Shown here piece after piece: positions 37,700 to 48,904 of a stretch of 64,000 nt of DNA (the stretch's first letter is position 1; each line of letters begins with the position of its first letter). The notes beneath the pieces were generated by a model, which had not been told where the DNA came from, ran no database searches, and saw only the letters and a list, made by a program, of their open reading frames with translations. This DNA comes from Cryptomeria japonica (taxonomy: Eukaryota; Streptophyta; Pinopsida; Cupressales; Cupressaceae): NCBI RefSeq assembly GCF_030272615.1, contig NC_081406.1:261443386-261507385 (forward strand). The letters are read 5' to 3'. Both the position numbers and the translations under genes were made by a program.

Positions 37700-38660
37700 A
37701 TATCCAAGAATGTAAGTATGGCTAGTAAAAGTTTAAATTTTTGAGGACAACTCTGAAAGGATTACTTCAGACTTACCAGCACTTTGGAAAGTGATTAAAA
37801 TCCCTAGAAATGATCAACAAATGAGAAAGGAATGGACTCCAAGCAAAATCGCCAAAGGTGGAATTGGCTGGAAATGAAAAATTTATGAGGATAGCAGCGA
37901 ACCAATGAAGTTTTCAGACCTGCGACAACTCTCAAATGGTCTAAAAATTGACTGTAAGTGACCCCAATCAGCCTCTAGACAAAATCGCCCAAGGCACAAA
38001 TGAATTGAAAACGCAATCTAGGTCTGAAAAATGGATTTTCCAGCCAGCATGAAGGTGCAAGATCTCAACAAAGGAGGCAAACTCAGGTCTGAAAACATCA
38101 ATCAACAAGCTCCAACCATGGCGGCATCACCCCAAGGAGGAAAAACGCAAAAATTTGGAGGTGAAAACCTCCCAAACACAAAATCGCCTTCTCTCCAAAA
38201 AATCGCCACTTTCACCAAAAATCGAAAATCTGAAAATTGTGGCAAGTAGACTTCAATGGCAGCCACCCAAAAAAATCGCTAGGCTGGAAATGAGGGGAAA
38301 ATGGCAATAAAATTAATCTCCAACCCAATATGTCACTTGGACACTTCACCAAAAATAACCAACTGGAGGAAAAATCGCCCTTTCTTGCATACACTTGGCA
38401 AATATAATGATAAAATAATGTTGGGATCTCCTCCTTTTAACTTGCTTTCACCATCAACTTTCACCACACAAGCAATGTGGGATAAAAACTTGTTCTTATA
38501 CTTGCCTGGCAAAAAACGATTTGCTTCTAGAAGGTTAAAATCATTAAGTGTTCATTGCAAATCATTAATTGGCTTTTTTCTTTTTTTAAATAATCGTTGT
38601 TTTTCATTAAAAAAAAAACAATTAAAATGAGGCTCATTTATAAAAAATATTTCAAAATTT
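37700..38660 (-). other. Element D leader, AAATCGCC-rich
   Basis: AT-rich with repeated (A)nTCGCC words (for example near 37,985, 38,183, 38,199, 38,372). No open frame of note on the minus strand. The plus-strand frames are incidental. Confidence 0.4.
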
Positions 38661-38675
38661 AAATTAAAATGACCA

Positions 38676-39110
38676 ATTGGGGAAAATCGATTTAAGTAGG
38701 GATGAAAAAATCCCATTAAAATCATTAAAAAAAGTCAAAATATCCCCTTAAGGGAAAATCGATCCCAGTAGAGATAAAAATCCCTATCAAAATTCATCAA
38801 CGTGCACAAAATTTGGGTCTAGGGGAAAATTGATCTCAGTCTAGAATGAAAATTCCACTTAAAACTTCGTCATTCAACACAAAAATCCCCCTGGTGGAAA
38901 ATCGACCCTAGTCTGGACATTCATCCGAACACAATATTAAAATCACTCTCAGTGGAAAATCACCTAGGGTCTGGAATGAATATCCACACAAAAATCCTCA
39001 AAATCTTGTCACAAAAGGCCTAGTGGAAAATCAACCCTAGTATGGATTCTCAATGGTGGAAAAATGGGGCATGTCCAGTCTGGATTTTGAGTGGGGGAAA
39101 GTCATGGGTA
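38676..39110 (-). repeat. About 71-bp degenerate tandem repeat
   Basis: GGAAAATCGA-type words recur at 38,682, 38,754, 38,825, 38,897, 38,955 and 39,026 (steps 72, 71, 72, 58, 71 bp), each followed by a CCnAGTnTGGA-like phrase. Decayed copies continue to about 39,110. It lies in the long leader of element D. Confidence 0.7.
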
Positions 39111-39829
39111 GTCAGGAATATGAGGGGGAAAGCACCTCTAGTGTGGAATTTTGACTTGGTAACCCTTAGAATGTGAATTTTCATCTAGAAAATGATGATT
39201 TTTCCACTCAAAATCACTAGGAAACTTCAAAACTCAGTAAAATTCAACTGGATTTAGGCAAATTTGCCAAAATTTTGAGCGAAAAATAAGGAAACCTATC
39301 GGGATAAAGTGCAAAATCAACTTGAATAACTTCCAAAGAGTGAGAAAACAACTCCAAAAGGTTCTAAAACACTTTAGCACTTTAAAATCACCGACGAGGG
39401 CGTTCAAAACATGTTAATGCTCAAAAGGTCTACACTTAGACAAAATTAGGATCATTTAAAATCTCAACTTTACGTGCTTGATCCTATAACTTCAAAAACC
39501 CTAAATGACACTAGGGATGAACAAAACTCTGAGACTCAGACACAGGAAACTCAAAATTGCCCACTAAACTGCCAAAACCCTAAACTAACAAACGCGGAAA
39601 GCACAAAAAGAGGGGGTCCCCGTTTGCAATGGGGCGATGTGTGAAAAGGTCACAACACAACCCTGTCCCATCCACTGACTCGCCATCTACCTTACAATTC
39701 CTCTCTAGTAGATATCTTGCCTTCTACAAATTCAATTTTTCTTCACCACTAGTCAACAACTCCATAAAGACTTATATGATATTAAAAAAAAAGAGAGAAT
39801 GTTTCTTCAACGTCAATAGTTGATTCTTC

Positions 39830-40188
39830 CACTTCAGCAGGCTCTATTAAAAAGGAAGCTTTTTATTCCCAAATTTTCAAAGAGAAATCAGTCAATGTTC
39901 CTTTGCGGGTTCCTTTATTAAAGCTCATGATGTTTGAGAAACTTGTGGACCAAAAGAATTTTGAGAGGTTTGAAGATGATAAATGGTTTATCGTACAGAA
40001 ACATAATAGACTTCCTCTAAACCAATTCAAGACCCCTTGCTTCTATTGAAGGGTGGAAGATATAGCTTTGTAGCCTTCATGGCATATTTGTGCTTTGTTG
40101 CCAATTGCTTTTCCCTGGTACTTACTTTGTACTTTATTTTTTATTAATAAATTGTTTAGGTGGTCCTCCACATTCTACCTAAAAAAAA
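39830..40188 (+). other. Possible retroposed 3' end with short A tail
   Basis: The plus strand is open for about 70 codons (KEAFYSQIFKEKSV ... FIVQKHNRLPLN) to a stop near 40,050, then an AT-rich tail TTTATTAATAAATTG, and ends in eight A at 40,181-40,188. This looks like the 3' end of a retroposed sequence, but no known domain is visible. Confidence 0.25.
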
Positions 40189-41030
40189 TTGTGTTGAAGT
40201 TCTATGATGTATATGATGATTGCCTTATCAATGCTACCACATGATATGTGAAATTTTCTATATGTTTTTTAATTTCCCTATTTTATTAATAGTTGTCCCC
40301 TGCCATCCCCTAAAAAATGGCCTACCTCCCATCGTCGTCCCTAAAACACGACCCCACATCCTCTACCATCCTCACCCCAAATACTTGGCGTACCATAGAT
40401 AAATATATAATGTTATCAATAAAGTTAAATAACGTGCAAAAATAGTTTTATTAAGCATAAGAAATGAACTTAGTTCTGCACAAATTGCTGAAAATTTGTT
40501 TGTATACACAGCATTGAAAAAAAAATGACAAGAAATTGGGGCGAAAAAGGAATTATTTCTGCTAGCTGGGGAGGTTTTGTTGAGTAATCTGGAAAAAAAA
40601 ACTGCCCAAAAGCTCACTAAAAATCAGTGACTACATGTCAATAACTCACATCTTGATCTAGCGAGGAACAAATCAGAGGAGCTAAAGAGGCTTCATAGCA
40701 ACTCAGTCATTTTGCCATAGGCAAGGAAGATTCTCCCAGTAAGCGTTTGGGCAAAATGGATGAGTTTTTTAATCATTATATCAAATTCAGAAAGTTAAAT
40801 TAGTAAACATCCATGCACTTAAAAGTTTGAATCTCCTAGTTCCTTAGTTTTCCAAATGACCATAGCTTGCAAAAACTTCATACAGATATACAAATAACTA
40901 GACCATATGGGAAGCCAAATCTAGCAATTACCAAAGCAACTCTACTATAACAGTTATGACTACCACGGAAAGAAATAGAAATACCATAATTTAGGTTAAA
41001 GGTTGATGATGAATCCTTGAGACTGTAAAG
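40189..41030. other. Spacer, no gene seen
   Basis: AT-rich, no supported open frame, no repeat that I can see. Confidence 0.45.
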
Positions 41031-41031
41031 T

Positions 41032-41213
41032 AAACTGACAATTACCGTAGGAAAGACTCAAGATTCTTCTAGAGCTATTGTAAGAGATATTACCAATCCT
41101 TTTGTTCCATGGGCACTTAAGAAAACTGATATTACCATAAGAAAGCCTCAAAATTCTTCCAGCGCTGTTATAAGAGAAGATCACTGATCCTTCTGTTCCA
41201 TGAGCCTTTGAGA
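41032..41213. repeat. Two-copy tandem repeat, about 90 bp
   Basis: AAACTGA...ATTACC...GAAAG begins at 41,032 and again at 41,123, and TGTTCCATG at 41,103 and 41,194. On the minus strand the two copies read as SYNSAGRILRLSYGN and SYNSSRRILSLSYGN, 30 residues apart, in one open segment. That could be chance or the remains of a repeated peptide. Confidence 0.65.
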
Positions 41214-41529
41214 AAACTCAAAAGCTCCACCTTACCATACAGGATAGCACAAAATAAGGGACTATCTGTTGAGAGATAATAACCTCATCTGCAAGTCCTC
41301 CAAACCCAATTCAAAACAAACACCATAACAGCAGATAGAATAACAAATAAAGCTATAAACACAGCAACTTGGCCTAAGCTCTCAAAAATATTCTTATTTG
41401 ATATTTCATATCTTTCTTTTCCTCCACTTCAAGGTAACTAGACAAAAAAGAGAGCCCCCACAAACCAAAAGCAGAATTCCAAGCCATCATAAGCTCCATA
41501 AAAACGAACCAAAAATGAAGAAGAAAACA

Positions 41530-41628
41530 TACCATTGGAAAGCTGCATTTTCTTGGGCGGGTGCCTGCACCTGAGCATTGGCAACTATTGTGAGTTCTCT
41601 GCATGAGGAGGTCTTTGTTGGCTGTCAT
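41530..41628 (-). other. Possible short first exon, unassigned
   Basis: The minus strand has Met 41,628 followed by TANKDLLMQRTHNSCQCSG and a Cys/Arg-rich end, then a plausible splice donor G|GTATGTTTTC near 41,532. No convincing downstream exon was found, so this is weak. Confidence 0.15.
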
Positions 41629-41629
41629 G

Positions 41630-43830
41630 CTTCCTTCCTACATAACTACTCTTTGGAAATCAATGACTCCTGAAATGGCAAACCTCATCCAGTGATCATG
41701 TATGTGCCCACTCTTAGCTTCTCCAGGTTTTAATTCCTTCCTGGCCCTTAACAGCACCTACTTGGACCTGAATACCCTTAGTCTTGTGTTCCTTAGCTAT
41801 AAGGTTTTCAGTCAGGTCTTCATTGATATGGCTTTCAGCCAAATCATCCACTTTCAAACCCCCAACATTATAAAAAAAAATTGGTCCCAACAAAAAGGCA
41901 CCTTAACCCATCTTCACAGTTGCAGCGTCTTCCACAAGCTGCATATTGCCTTTCCTTTTTCTCTTCTGCATATGCTGAAAAAGGTTACAACAACAGTTGT
42001 CAACGGGGGTACAGGTGATTGCACTCTATTTCTTCTCTCTCCATAGGACTGTTGAATAATCGGGAGGTGTCACGAGCCAATAGGACAGGTTCCTTCCCCA
42101 CATCCCTTAATGGACAATAACAGAAACATTCAAACCCTCAAAGACCATAAATATTTAAGAGGTTTTCAGGCTCAAAATCCTGGTCTAAGGCCTTATTGGC
42201 ATTCGTTATTATTTTTGATGATTGTCAATCTTGCAACATATAGTATATAGTCTATGCCCAAAAGAGATATATGTTCCAGCAATATTTACCTCAAATGCTT
42301 TCTAGAACTTGTTGTTGCACCCTTTTTTAGTGTTAGGCTCTTCATCCTGTTTATAGGCTAGTCTGACTAATTCATGTCCTCCTCGTAAGCTTCCATGTCC
42401 ATCACCTTGAAATTCCTTCCACATTGCTTCAACCAATGGAGGAGTTTCATCTATTGGTCACTGTCCCATTTAGTTGAAGCTCTTGTCAGCTTCTTTCCTG
42501 TCCACACATCAAATTCCTCTTTTGCAGCTACAGGGAATTAAGATTTGTTGTTACAAACATAGGATATATCCATGAATCCTTAACTTTAAGTTACACAAAT
42601 TTAGACATAAGATAGCAGTTTTGTTAGATGGGCATTCTTTCTATAACAGCCTTTGAGAAGAAGACATTACCTTTTTGATAAAAAGAGATGCTCTACCTTT
42701 CCTTGACGGATTCAACAAAAGAGATGCTGTTCAACAGGAAATTGGAGAAGATTGAACAAAGAAAGTAAACTACCATTTTAGTAACAAGCAGAACTGCAAA
42801 GATAATAGCAACAGCACAGCCAATCTGAATGTGGTCTCTAAAAAAGCTTACAGGTTTCGGTAAGACCTCCGAGTATTATTTTTGACAAAGACAATATATT
42901 ACATCCTCGGCAATAAAAAGAGAGAAATAAGTTGTATGCAACTATACAGCTTTCTCTTAAGTTACTGGTTCACGTACAGGTACAGGTTTAGGTAAGGGGG
43001 CTGCGGTTTTCTTTTTGGACCCTGGGTATAGCATAACTTCTGTGCATCCAATTTTAAAATATACAGAAACAAGAGTTACAGACAAAACTATCCCCAATAT
43101 CAATCTTTTATGCATAAAATATGCCAAGAAAACAAAAAAAAAACACTACTAATGACGATAATTCAAAGTATTAAATGAGTCATGACATGATATATCACAT
43201 TGGTTTATATTATCTGTTTCAAAATGGGAAAATTCATAATAGTCAATGGTAACGGTTACTTAAGAAGTACATGAACTAATCATCATAATGCTCCTCATTG
43301 AGAGCGATCAAATCAGCAATTGGTTAAAAAGGGCCAGATGCAATAGGACTAGCAACAGTAAAGTTTGTTGTGTGTGTTCACTTTATGTTTTTAATTGTGT
43401 TTTCAACTTTTAACTTCGTTTTTTTTATTATGACTATCAAACCCAAACCAGCACTATTTTTTAAATTGTAATGGTCAAGTACCTGGGAGGGTTTGGGGAG
43501 GCGGGAGGCCACATGACCAGTGTCAATACAGCTACAGGGATGCCTAGGGCAGTACCCAATAATATAGTGTAATGCTCTGATTAAAACTTTCAAGATCAAG
43601 AAATTTTAAGTTCACATGAGATTTAACTGTATAAATATGTTCTACTTGACCCCAATGGCTTCTGCTTTTAAGAAAGAAAATATATTGAGCTTATAATATG
43701 CAAGTTTTTTTTTTTAAACTTCTGTTGCTAATCACAAGCCATATTAGTATGCTGCAACAAGTCACAATTGCAGAAAAAAATGACTTGTTTAATGATGGCG
43801 ATGATGACTTTTAGTGTCATGTGGACCAAA
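41630..43830. other. Spacer, no supported gene
   Basis: A few short open segments occur. At about 42,340-42,530 the minus strand gives a protein-like phrase (EEFDVWTGKKLTRASTKW) with a stop inside, and a second frame (EAMWKEFQGDGHGSLRGGHE) overlaps it. This may be a decayed exon. Nothing else stands out. Confidence 0.35.
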
Positions 43831-43832
43831 TC

Positions 43833-43965
43833 GCTCTGTGGTATAATGGTAAAGCGGGGTGCATTCATAAAAATTAAGAAGAGAGACCAAGGTTCAAATC
43901 CTCAGGATGCAATAAGGTTTTGCCTAACTCAGAACACATCATCAATGTTATGAAGCAATAAAATA
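43833..43965 (+). mobile_element. tRNA-derived SINE-like head
   Basis: An RNA polymerase III type A box (TGTGGTATAATGGTAAAG, 43,837-43,853) and B box (GGTTCAAATCC, 43,891-43,901) are spaced 37 bp apart, as in tRNAs and tRNA-derived SINEs. The stems of a real tRNA do not form convincingly and the sequence continues past the B box into an AT-rich body ending near AATAAAATATGAGC, so a SINE is more likely than a functional tRNA gene. No clear flanking duplication was found. Confidence 0.5.
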
Positions 43966-45191
43966 TGAGCAAAGAATTGGTCGAGTGCTGAAAATGGGGT
44001 AAAAATATGCACCCCAGATTCAATCCCACACTTTATCACAGACACCCAATAAAGCAGCCCAAAGGCGTGAAAACTAAAAAATGACTATCAATTTCAATTT
44101 TTTTCCCTCTTTAGGTCATTTCTCTGCATAATTTATATAGGAGGCAGATGATCTGAGGAACAGAAAATTTGGATTAAAAAGATCCCAAACCTAGTTGAAC
44201 ACTGCAACTCACTTCCATAAAGGCACTCTACTTTGAAAAGTCAGATTGCTACCTTCCAACAAGAATCACAATCTATGGAACAATGACCATTAAATTACTG
44301 CCTAACATTACCCTAAGATGGTAATTTCACTTGAAGTTTACAGCATAGAAGCAAAAGGCAAGAAAGACCAGCTGTTGTTCACTGTTAATCATGGCCTGGG
44401 GTCGTTTTTTTCCGGGAAACCAGTCTCTTAGCTGAAAAGCTGAGGATTTTAATTTTTAAACTGCTAATAAGCCACTGGTTAATCAATAAACCCTCACGAT
44501 ATCCGTGGGTTATTGAATGACCCTTGGTTTTTTGGCAATTTTTTCACAAAAAACTTCCTCTACATGCTTATAAATGCCAGTTTTTAAATGTATCCTTCAT
44601 CTCAACATTTTTTCACTCCATAATCAAAAAATTCAGAGCAAAAGTGAACAATGGTTATAAAGGATTTTCATCACCAGAAAATTAGTGCACACCTCATAAG
44701 TTGTTGCTTTTACTTTTCCACATTCCTTCTGACCTTTATAACTGATACACAAAAGGCCCATAACAGCATTTGTTTTTGTTCAAGTTTAAAGTTTATAATG
44801 CTTTTGCATCAGGGTTAAACATTTAAACTTGAAAGTCTAAATTGTAAATTTTAACATTAAACACTAACAGATATGGTTTAATGTTGCAGTTAAACCCTAC
44901 TCGTTGGGGTTTAAACTTTTAACTTTCAAGTTTAAACATAAAACCCTAGCTCTAACCTTTTTTTAACCCAATGTCTTGTGTTTGTTTCTATTTCTCTGCA
45001 ATATACTTGAGATGAGATAACAACAAAAGTTATTTTTTCCGTATTTTTATGAATATTTGAGCAATTTTTTATTTGTCAATTTTTTTCCCATATTTCAAAT
45101 CTGTATAATTGAGCTCAATAACATTTTCAATTTGCTGTTTCAAAGCCATGTAAATAGAATGCAACTATAGCTTACAGAATGGTGTACTATT
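43966..45191. other. AT-rich spacer downstream of the RBR gene
   Basis: No supported gene. It contains an inverted repeat (44,819-44,836 against 44,922-44,939, core TTTAAACTTGAAAGT) with a loop of about 85 bp. Confidence 0.45.
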
Positions 45192-45197
45192 TTTATT
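45192..45197 (-). terminator. Candidate poly(A) signal of the RBR gene
   Basis: AATAAA on the minus strand, about 185 bp past the stop codon. One of several AT-rich candidates. Confidence 0.3.
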
Positions 45198-45382
45198 TAT
45201 AGTAAAATAACATAATAGTTGATTCAGTATTATTGTCCTTAGAAATTTATAATTGCCTCTGTTACCAGCAAGAATGTAATGCAAACAAGTAACAAAACTA
45301 GCTTTCTTTGAATATATCTTGCAAAATTGGGCATAATATCAGGTCTCAGATCTTAAAATGTAAATAAGATCCCCTGCGTAAC

Positions 45383-46902
45383 TTAATCTTCTTCATCGTC
45401 TTCTGTCCACCCAGGGCATGTACATGGTACTCTAGCATTCTTCCATTCTGATCCACATTTATAACAAAACTGGAAATTGCATCTGCAGACAACAACAGGA
45501 ATATGTGTGCCATAAATCCTTCCCTTCATTCTACTAGAATCATGAAGAAAAAAAATTAAGCATAGAAATTCTAGACAAGGGATCATATTCCCCTTATCTA
45601 CAGAGAGTTTCAAAAGGAACATTGTTTTACATGTGGAAACACACGATTTTCATGTTAAAAGCTTGGAGCAGCTATGTAGATCAATAAATAGGGTGAGTAT
45701 AAGCCCAAAATCAATTTGGATGATGTAGATTAAAGGATTTGGATGATGATACATGGTTATAAGACTAAAGGATTTACTATTTAACTAACTAGGAGATAAA
45801 AATAAGAATAATTTTTGATAGAATAAAAATTTCCATAACCATGCAATACAATTGACATGTTTGCTGACCTGCAAGTCATGTGAGTACATCCAGATTCTCT
45901 TTCAACCATCCTCTTGCATTTAGGGCACCGTTGCCACTGTTTCTCCTTTGCAAGTTTCATCAGTTTTAAATCATCTTGCCCTCTCTCAGAAGGAGACAAC
46001 CTCTGATACTCATTGCAGTCCATATCAGCATGCCAGGGAACCCCACATTGAGCACAAAACATCCTTCTGCACTTTGGGCATACTGACCCCTTAATCACTG
46101 CCCCTGTCGAGCTGCCGACTTCAGGCACATCCTTCAACAGGAGCTCAGAGCAATCCTTATAAGGGCAATAATACCTCTGACACTCAGGAATATCAGCTTC
46201 CACCAATACTGAATGCCACAAATAAAATGTTTCAGAAGGAACGAAAGGTTCACACTCATCAGGGCTCAAATTCTGGTTGCAACTTGGCTCGGGGCAACTT
46301 ATGGGTAAAAGTTTCTCCTTCAACTTGGAGAGGACAAGTTGCGCTATGCAGTTATGGCAAAATTTGTGAGAACAACCATCCCTGTCAAAAATTTCAGATG
46401 GCTGTTTCGCTTCTAAGCAAATCCCACATAATATTAAAGGGATCACTTCATTCTCTATCCTAGCCCTTTTGGGCGAGGAAATCAATACACTATCGCTTCT
46501 GGGTCGCTTGCCACATGTAACCTGTGAAAAATATGAAAAAGAAATGAAGAACGTAAAAACCCACAAACCCCTGATCAAAAAACATTATGTAAAATGCACC
46601 TGGATATCATCATCGTATTCCTGCAATTCTTGAATTTGTTGTGAAGAGGTTGCAATTGGGGCTGACGAAGAAGAACATCCATTCGATGACGCAGTTAGAG
46701 CCTCTTGAAGCTGCAATTCCCAGGCATACACTTCGTCTGAATACGCAATGACTTCTTCCAATTGAAGTTGATGGGCATGTTCATCCAAAGAAGCTTCCAT
46801 AGCTTGTTTAATCTCTTCGTCTTCTATATGTTCTTCTTCCTCCGCATCATATTCATCATCTTCATCATCTGTAATTGAAATTGAAGGCGGGTAAGAAGCC
46901 AT
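45383..46902 (-). CDS. RBR-type (RING1-IBR-RING2) E3 ubiquitin ligase, three exons, 351 residues
   Basis: Ubiquitin ligase of the RING-between-RING class: RING1 recruits the E2, and ubiquitin passes to a RING2 cysteine before the substrate. Exons (minus): 46,902-46,600, 46,521-45,869 and 45,482-45,383; introns of 78 and 386 bp have GT...AG ends and keep the frame, and the first falls exactly after codon 101. Residues 1-60 are acidic. Residues 30-43 (EIKQAMEASLDEHA) fit the ubiquitin-interacting motif pattern, and residues 63-74 (LQLQEALTASSN) fit partly. KRPR and SPKRAR at 106-121 look like a bipartite nuclear signal. RING1 starts at Cys133 (CGIC) and runs to Cys182, IBR is about 220-271, and RING2 about 300-341, with catalytic Cys313 in SGCTHMTC. 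The closest plant type is the RSL1/ARA54-like group rather than ARIADNE, since no Ariadne domain follows. Looks intact; start chosen as the first Met of the open exon. Confidence 0.93.
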
Positions 46903-47102
46903 GTTGTTGATTACTACCTAGAATCATGCAAGAAAGAAAGCTGACACAGCTTTTGCCCGGAACCCATGCCCCTTCAAAATTAATGTGGATGCCTTGCTTT
47001 ATTTACATCAAGTGTCGTTTAGGTAACCCTGCTTGTTAACCAAAGTTTACTGTACCGTCTCTTTTACGGAATTTTTAGAAGACAATGACTTGCACTTTCT
47101 TT
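46903..47102 (-). promoter_or_regulatory. Proximal promoter region of the RBR gene
   Basis: About 200 bp upstream of the start codon. On the minus strand GTAAATAAAGC near 46,998-47,010 is a weak TATA-like candidate. No clear regulatory motif. Confidence 0.3.
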
Positions 47103-47218
47103 TGAACTTTTATTCAATGGAGATTACACGACAGAGTACGTTGGAATATGTGAGTAGGATTGAACTTTTATTCAATGGAGATTACACGACAGAGTACGTT
47201 GGAATATGTGAGTAGGAG
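47103..47218. repeat. Near-perfect 58-bp tandem duplication upstream of the RBR gene
   Basis: 47,103-47,160 and 47,161-47,218 match at 57 of 58 positions (TGAACTTTTATTCAATGGAG ... GTGAGTAGGA). This is far less diverged than any other repeat pair here, so it is recent. It lies 200-315 bp upstream of the start codon. Confidence 0.95.
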
Positions 47219-48900
47219 AGAGAAAAAATTATGTTCAATATTTTTAATAATATTATATTAATAGTTATAATTTAAAATTGTTATTGTTGATGATAGTATT
47301 TTTTAGATTTAAAAATTGAAAATTCCTGTGATGCCATGTCAGCACATCAATAAAATATGACTTAGTGCATAAAGTATCGATCTCACTTATTTTTTTGGAT
47401 ATTTTTGGACACACTAACAAAAAAACATGATGATGTTGCCATTATACCTTAGTTATAGGTAGGGGACTTACCAAGTAAGTTGCTTGAAAAATTAAGAGTG
47501 ATTTGAAATTTCCATGTAAGATTTTAGGGTGCAAGGGGGGGAGTTTCTTTTTAACATAAATCTAGGCTAACTAAATAGATGCAAACAATTAACCTTGATT
47601 TAATATAATTTGAGTGTGAAATTTATAAAAATAAACGTAATTATTATAGTAAGATAGATCTATTTAATTTTGGAAATGATTATGAAAAATTACTATTATG
47701 TTATATAAAATATAATTATTGGGAATTAAAAATTAATGTTTATAATTTGAATAATATTTTAGTTTTTGGGTGTTCGCAGAAGTCTCTATAGAGTTAATTG
47801 AATCTTTTACAATTGAACCTAAATATCAAAGAAATCTATTAATGTGCAAAAATGATCTATAGCCCAGGTTAATGATCTATCTACTATCAAGATAGTGTTT
47901 AGGAGATTATCAAATCATTTAAGATCAAATCCTCTTGGATCAACTCATCGTCAAACTGAGTTAACAACCTTGATCAAATGATTGAAGATAGCATGTGTGG
48001 ACTTGTAGTTGGCCTATGATATTCTAATTGTAGACTAAGATTCATTGTCCCTTGAGAAAATATATGTGCTCTATTGTTTTCTCTTTATGCTGATATGTAT
48101 TTCACATATTTTTCTATATGGACTAAATAAATAGAAAAATATATTTAAAAACCAATGTAACAAGAATTCACAAATAATGTGTTTTACTTTTGGCTCATGA
48201 TAGATAATGAAAAGAGGTGAAAACTCTAGAATATGAATTTTCAAAGTTAAATTTTGGAATTAATTTCAAGACACTCAAGATTGGCCAAGAGAAGAAACTA
48301 CTACTTTTGAGGCACACATTGAATGTGTGAATAAAGATAGTAGTGTAGGCTACTAAATGATGTGTGAATGACAAATATATTGGAATATGTGTCAATAAGG
48401 ATGAGATAAGATTAAATGCATGGAAATATGTGTAAATGAGTGTGAAATGGACAGGTGACTAACTCCTTATAAGTACAATAGATTGATCTAGATAACTCAA
48501 TGCATGCAACTTAATGGATCAATTGATCATTTGTCAAGTAACCTATTGGATTATAAAAGTTCAATTAATTATCGACCAGGGACATGCCTTCTTGGATAAT
48601 GTTGGCACAATATGTGAAGCCAAGGGCTCCCTAAGTTATCTATCAATTGCATATAGGAAATTAACTGAATTCAATAATTAAAGTAAAAATAAACAATATT
48701 GGAAGTGAACCTATATACATAGCAATGGATACAGGTTACTAGTTAGGCGACACAACAGTGGCTATCGAAGATGCAAAAATTAACTATGTTGTAGCTTGGA
48801 ATTCACAATCCTAACATATCAGTACCAGAGTTTACTTTAGTGGCGAATTTTTCACGTCGGTGACCTGGGAAATGGCTAATATATTGTACCAATTGGGGGG
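47219..48900. other. AT-rich spacer, no gene seen
   Basis: Very AT-rich, with no open frame of note, no recognisable element ends and no RNA gene signal. Confidence 0.5.
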
Positions 48901-48904
48901 TGGC

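Larger units (their letters stand above)
33031..39660 (-). mobile_element. Candidate non-autonomous LTR-type element D, no pol seen
   Basis: The sequence changes abruptly from LINE ORF1 at 33,030/33,031 to TGATGTGTGTTTTATG. On the minus strand this block has, from right to left, a leader with tandem repeats (about 37,700-39,660), a coding block (34,170-37,215) and an LTR-like end (33,031-about 34,030) with a TATA run. Near 39,610-39,650 the minus strand reads CATCGCCCCATTGCAAACGG followed by GGACC, a possible primer-site region. I found no matching second LTR and no target-site duplication, so the boundaries and the class are inference. It could also be a truncated gypsy-derived element. Treated as a fossil. 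Confidence 0.4.

Noticed and set aside
33031-39660. Host gene interpretation of the element D block
   Set aside because: It starts abruptly inside LINE ORF1, has a TATA-bearing terminal region and a tandem-repeat leader, and no plausible exon structure. Kept as a candidate element, but not excluded outright.
42340-42530. Host exon on the minus strand
   Set aside because: Protein-like phrases occur in two overlapping frames with a stop, and no splice-compatible neighbours were found.
43833-43905. Functional tRNA gene
   Set aside because: A and B boxes are present but acceptor and anticodon stems do not pair well.
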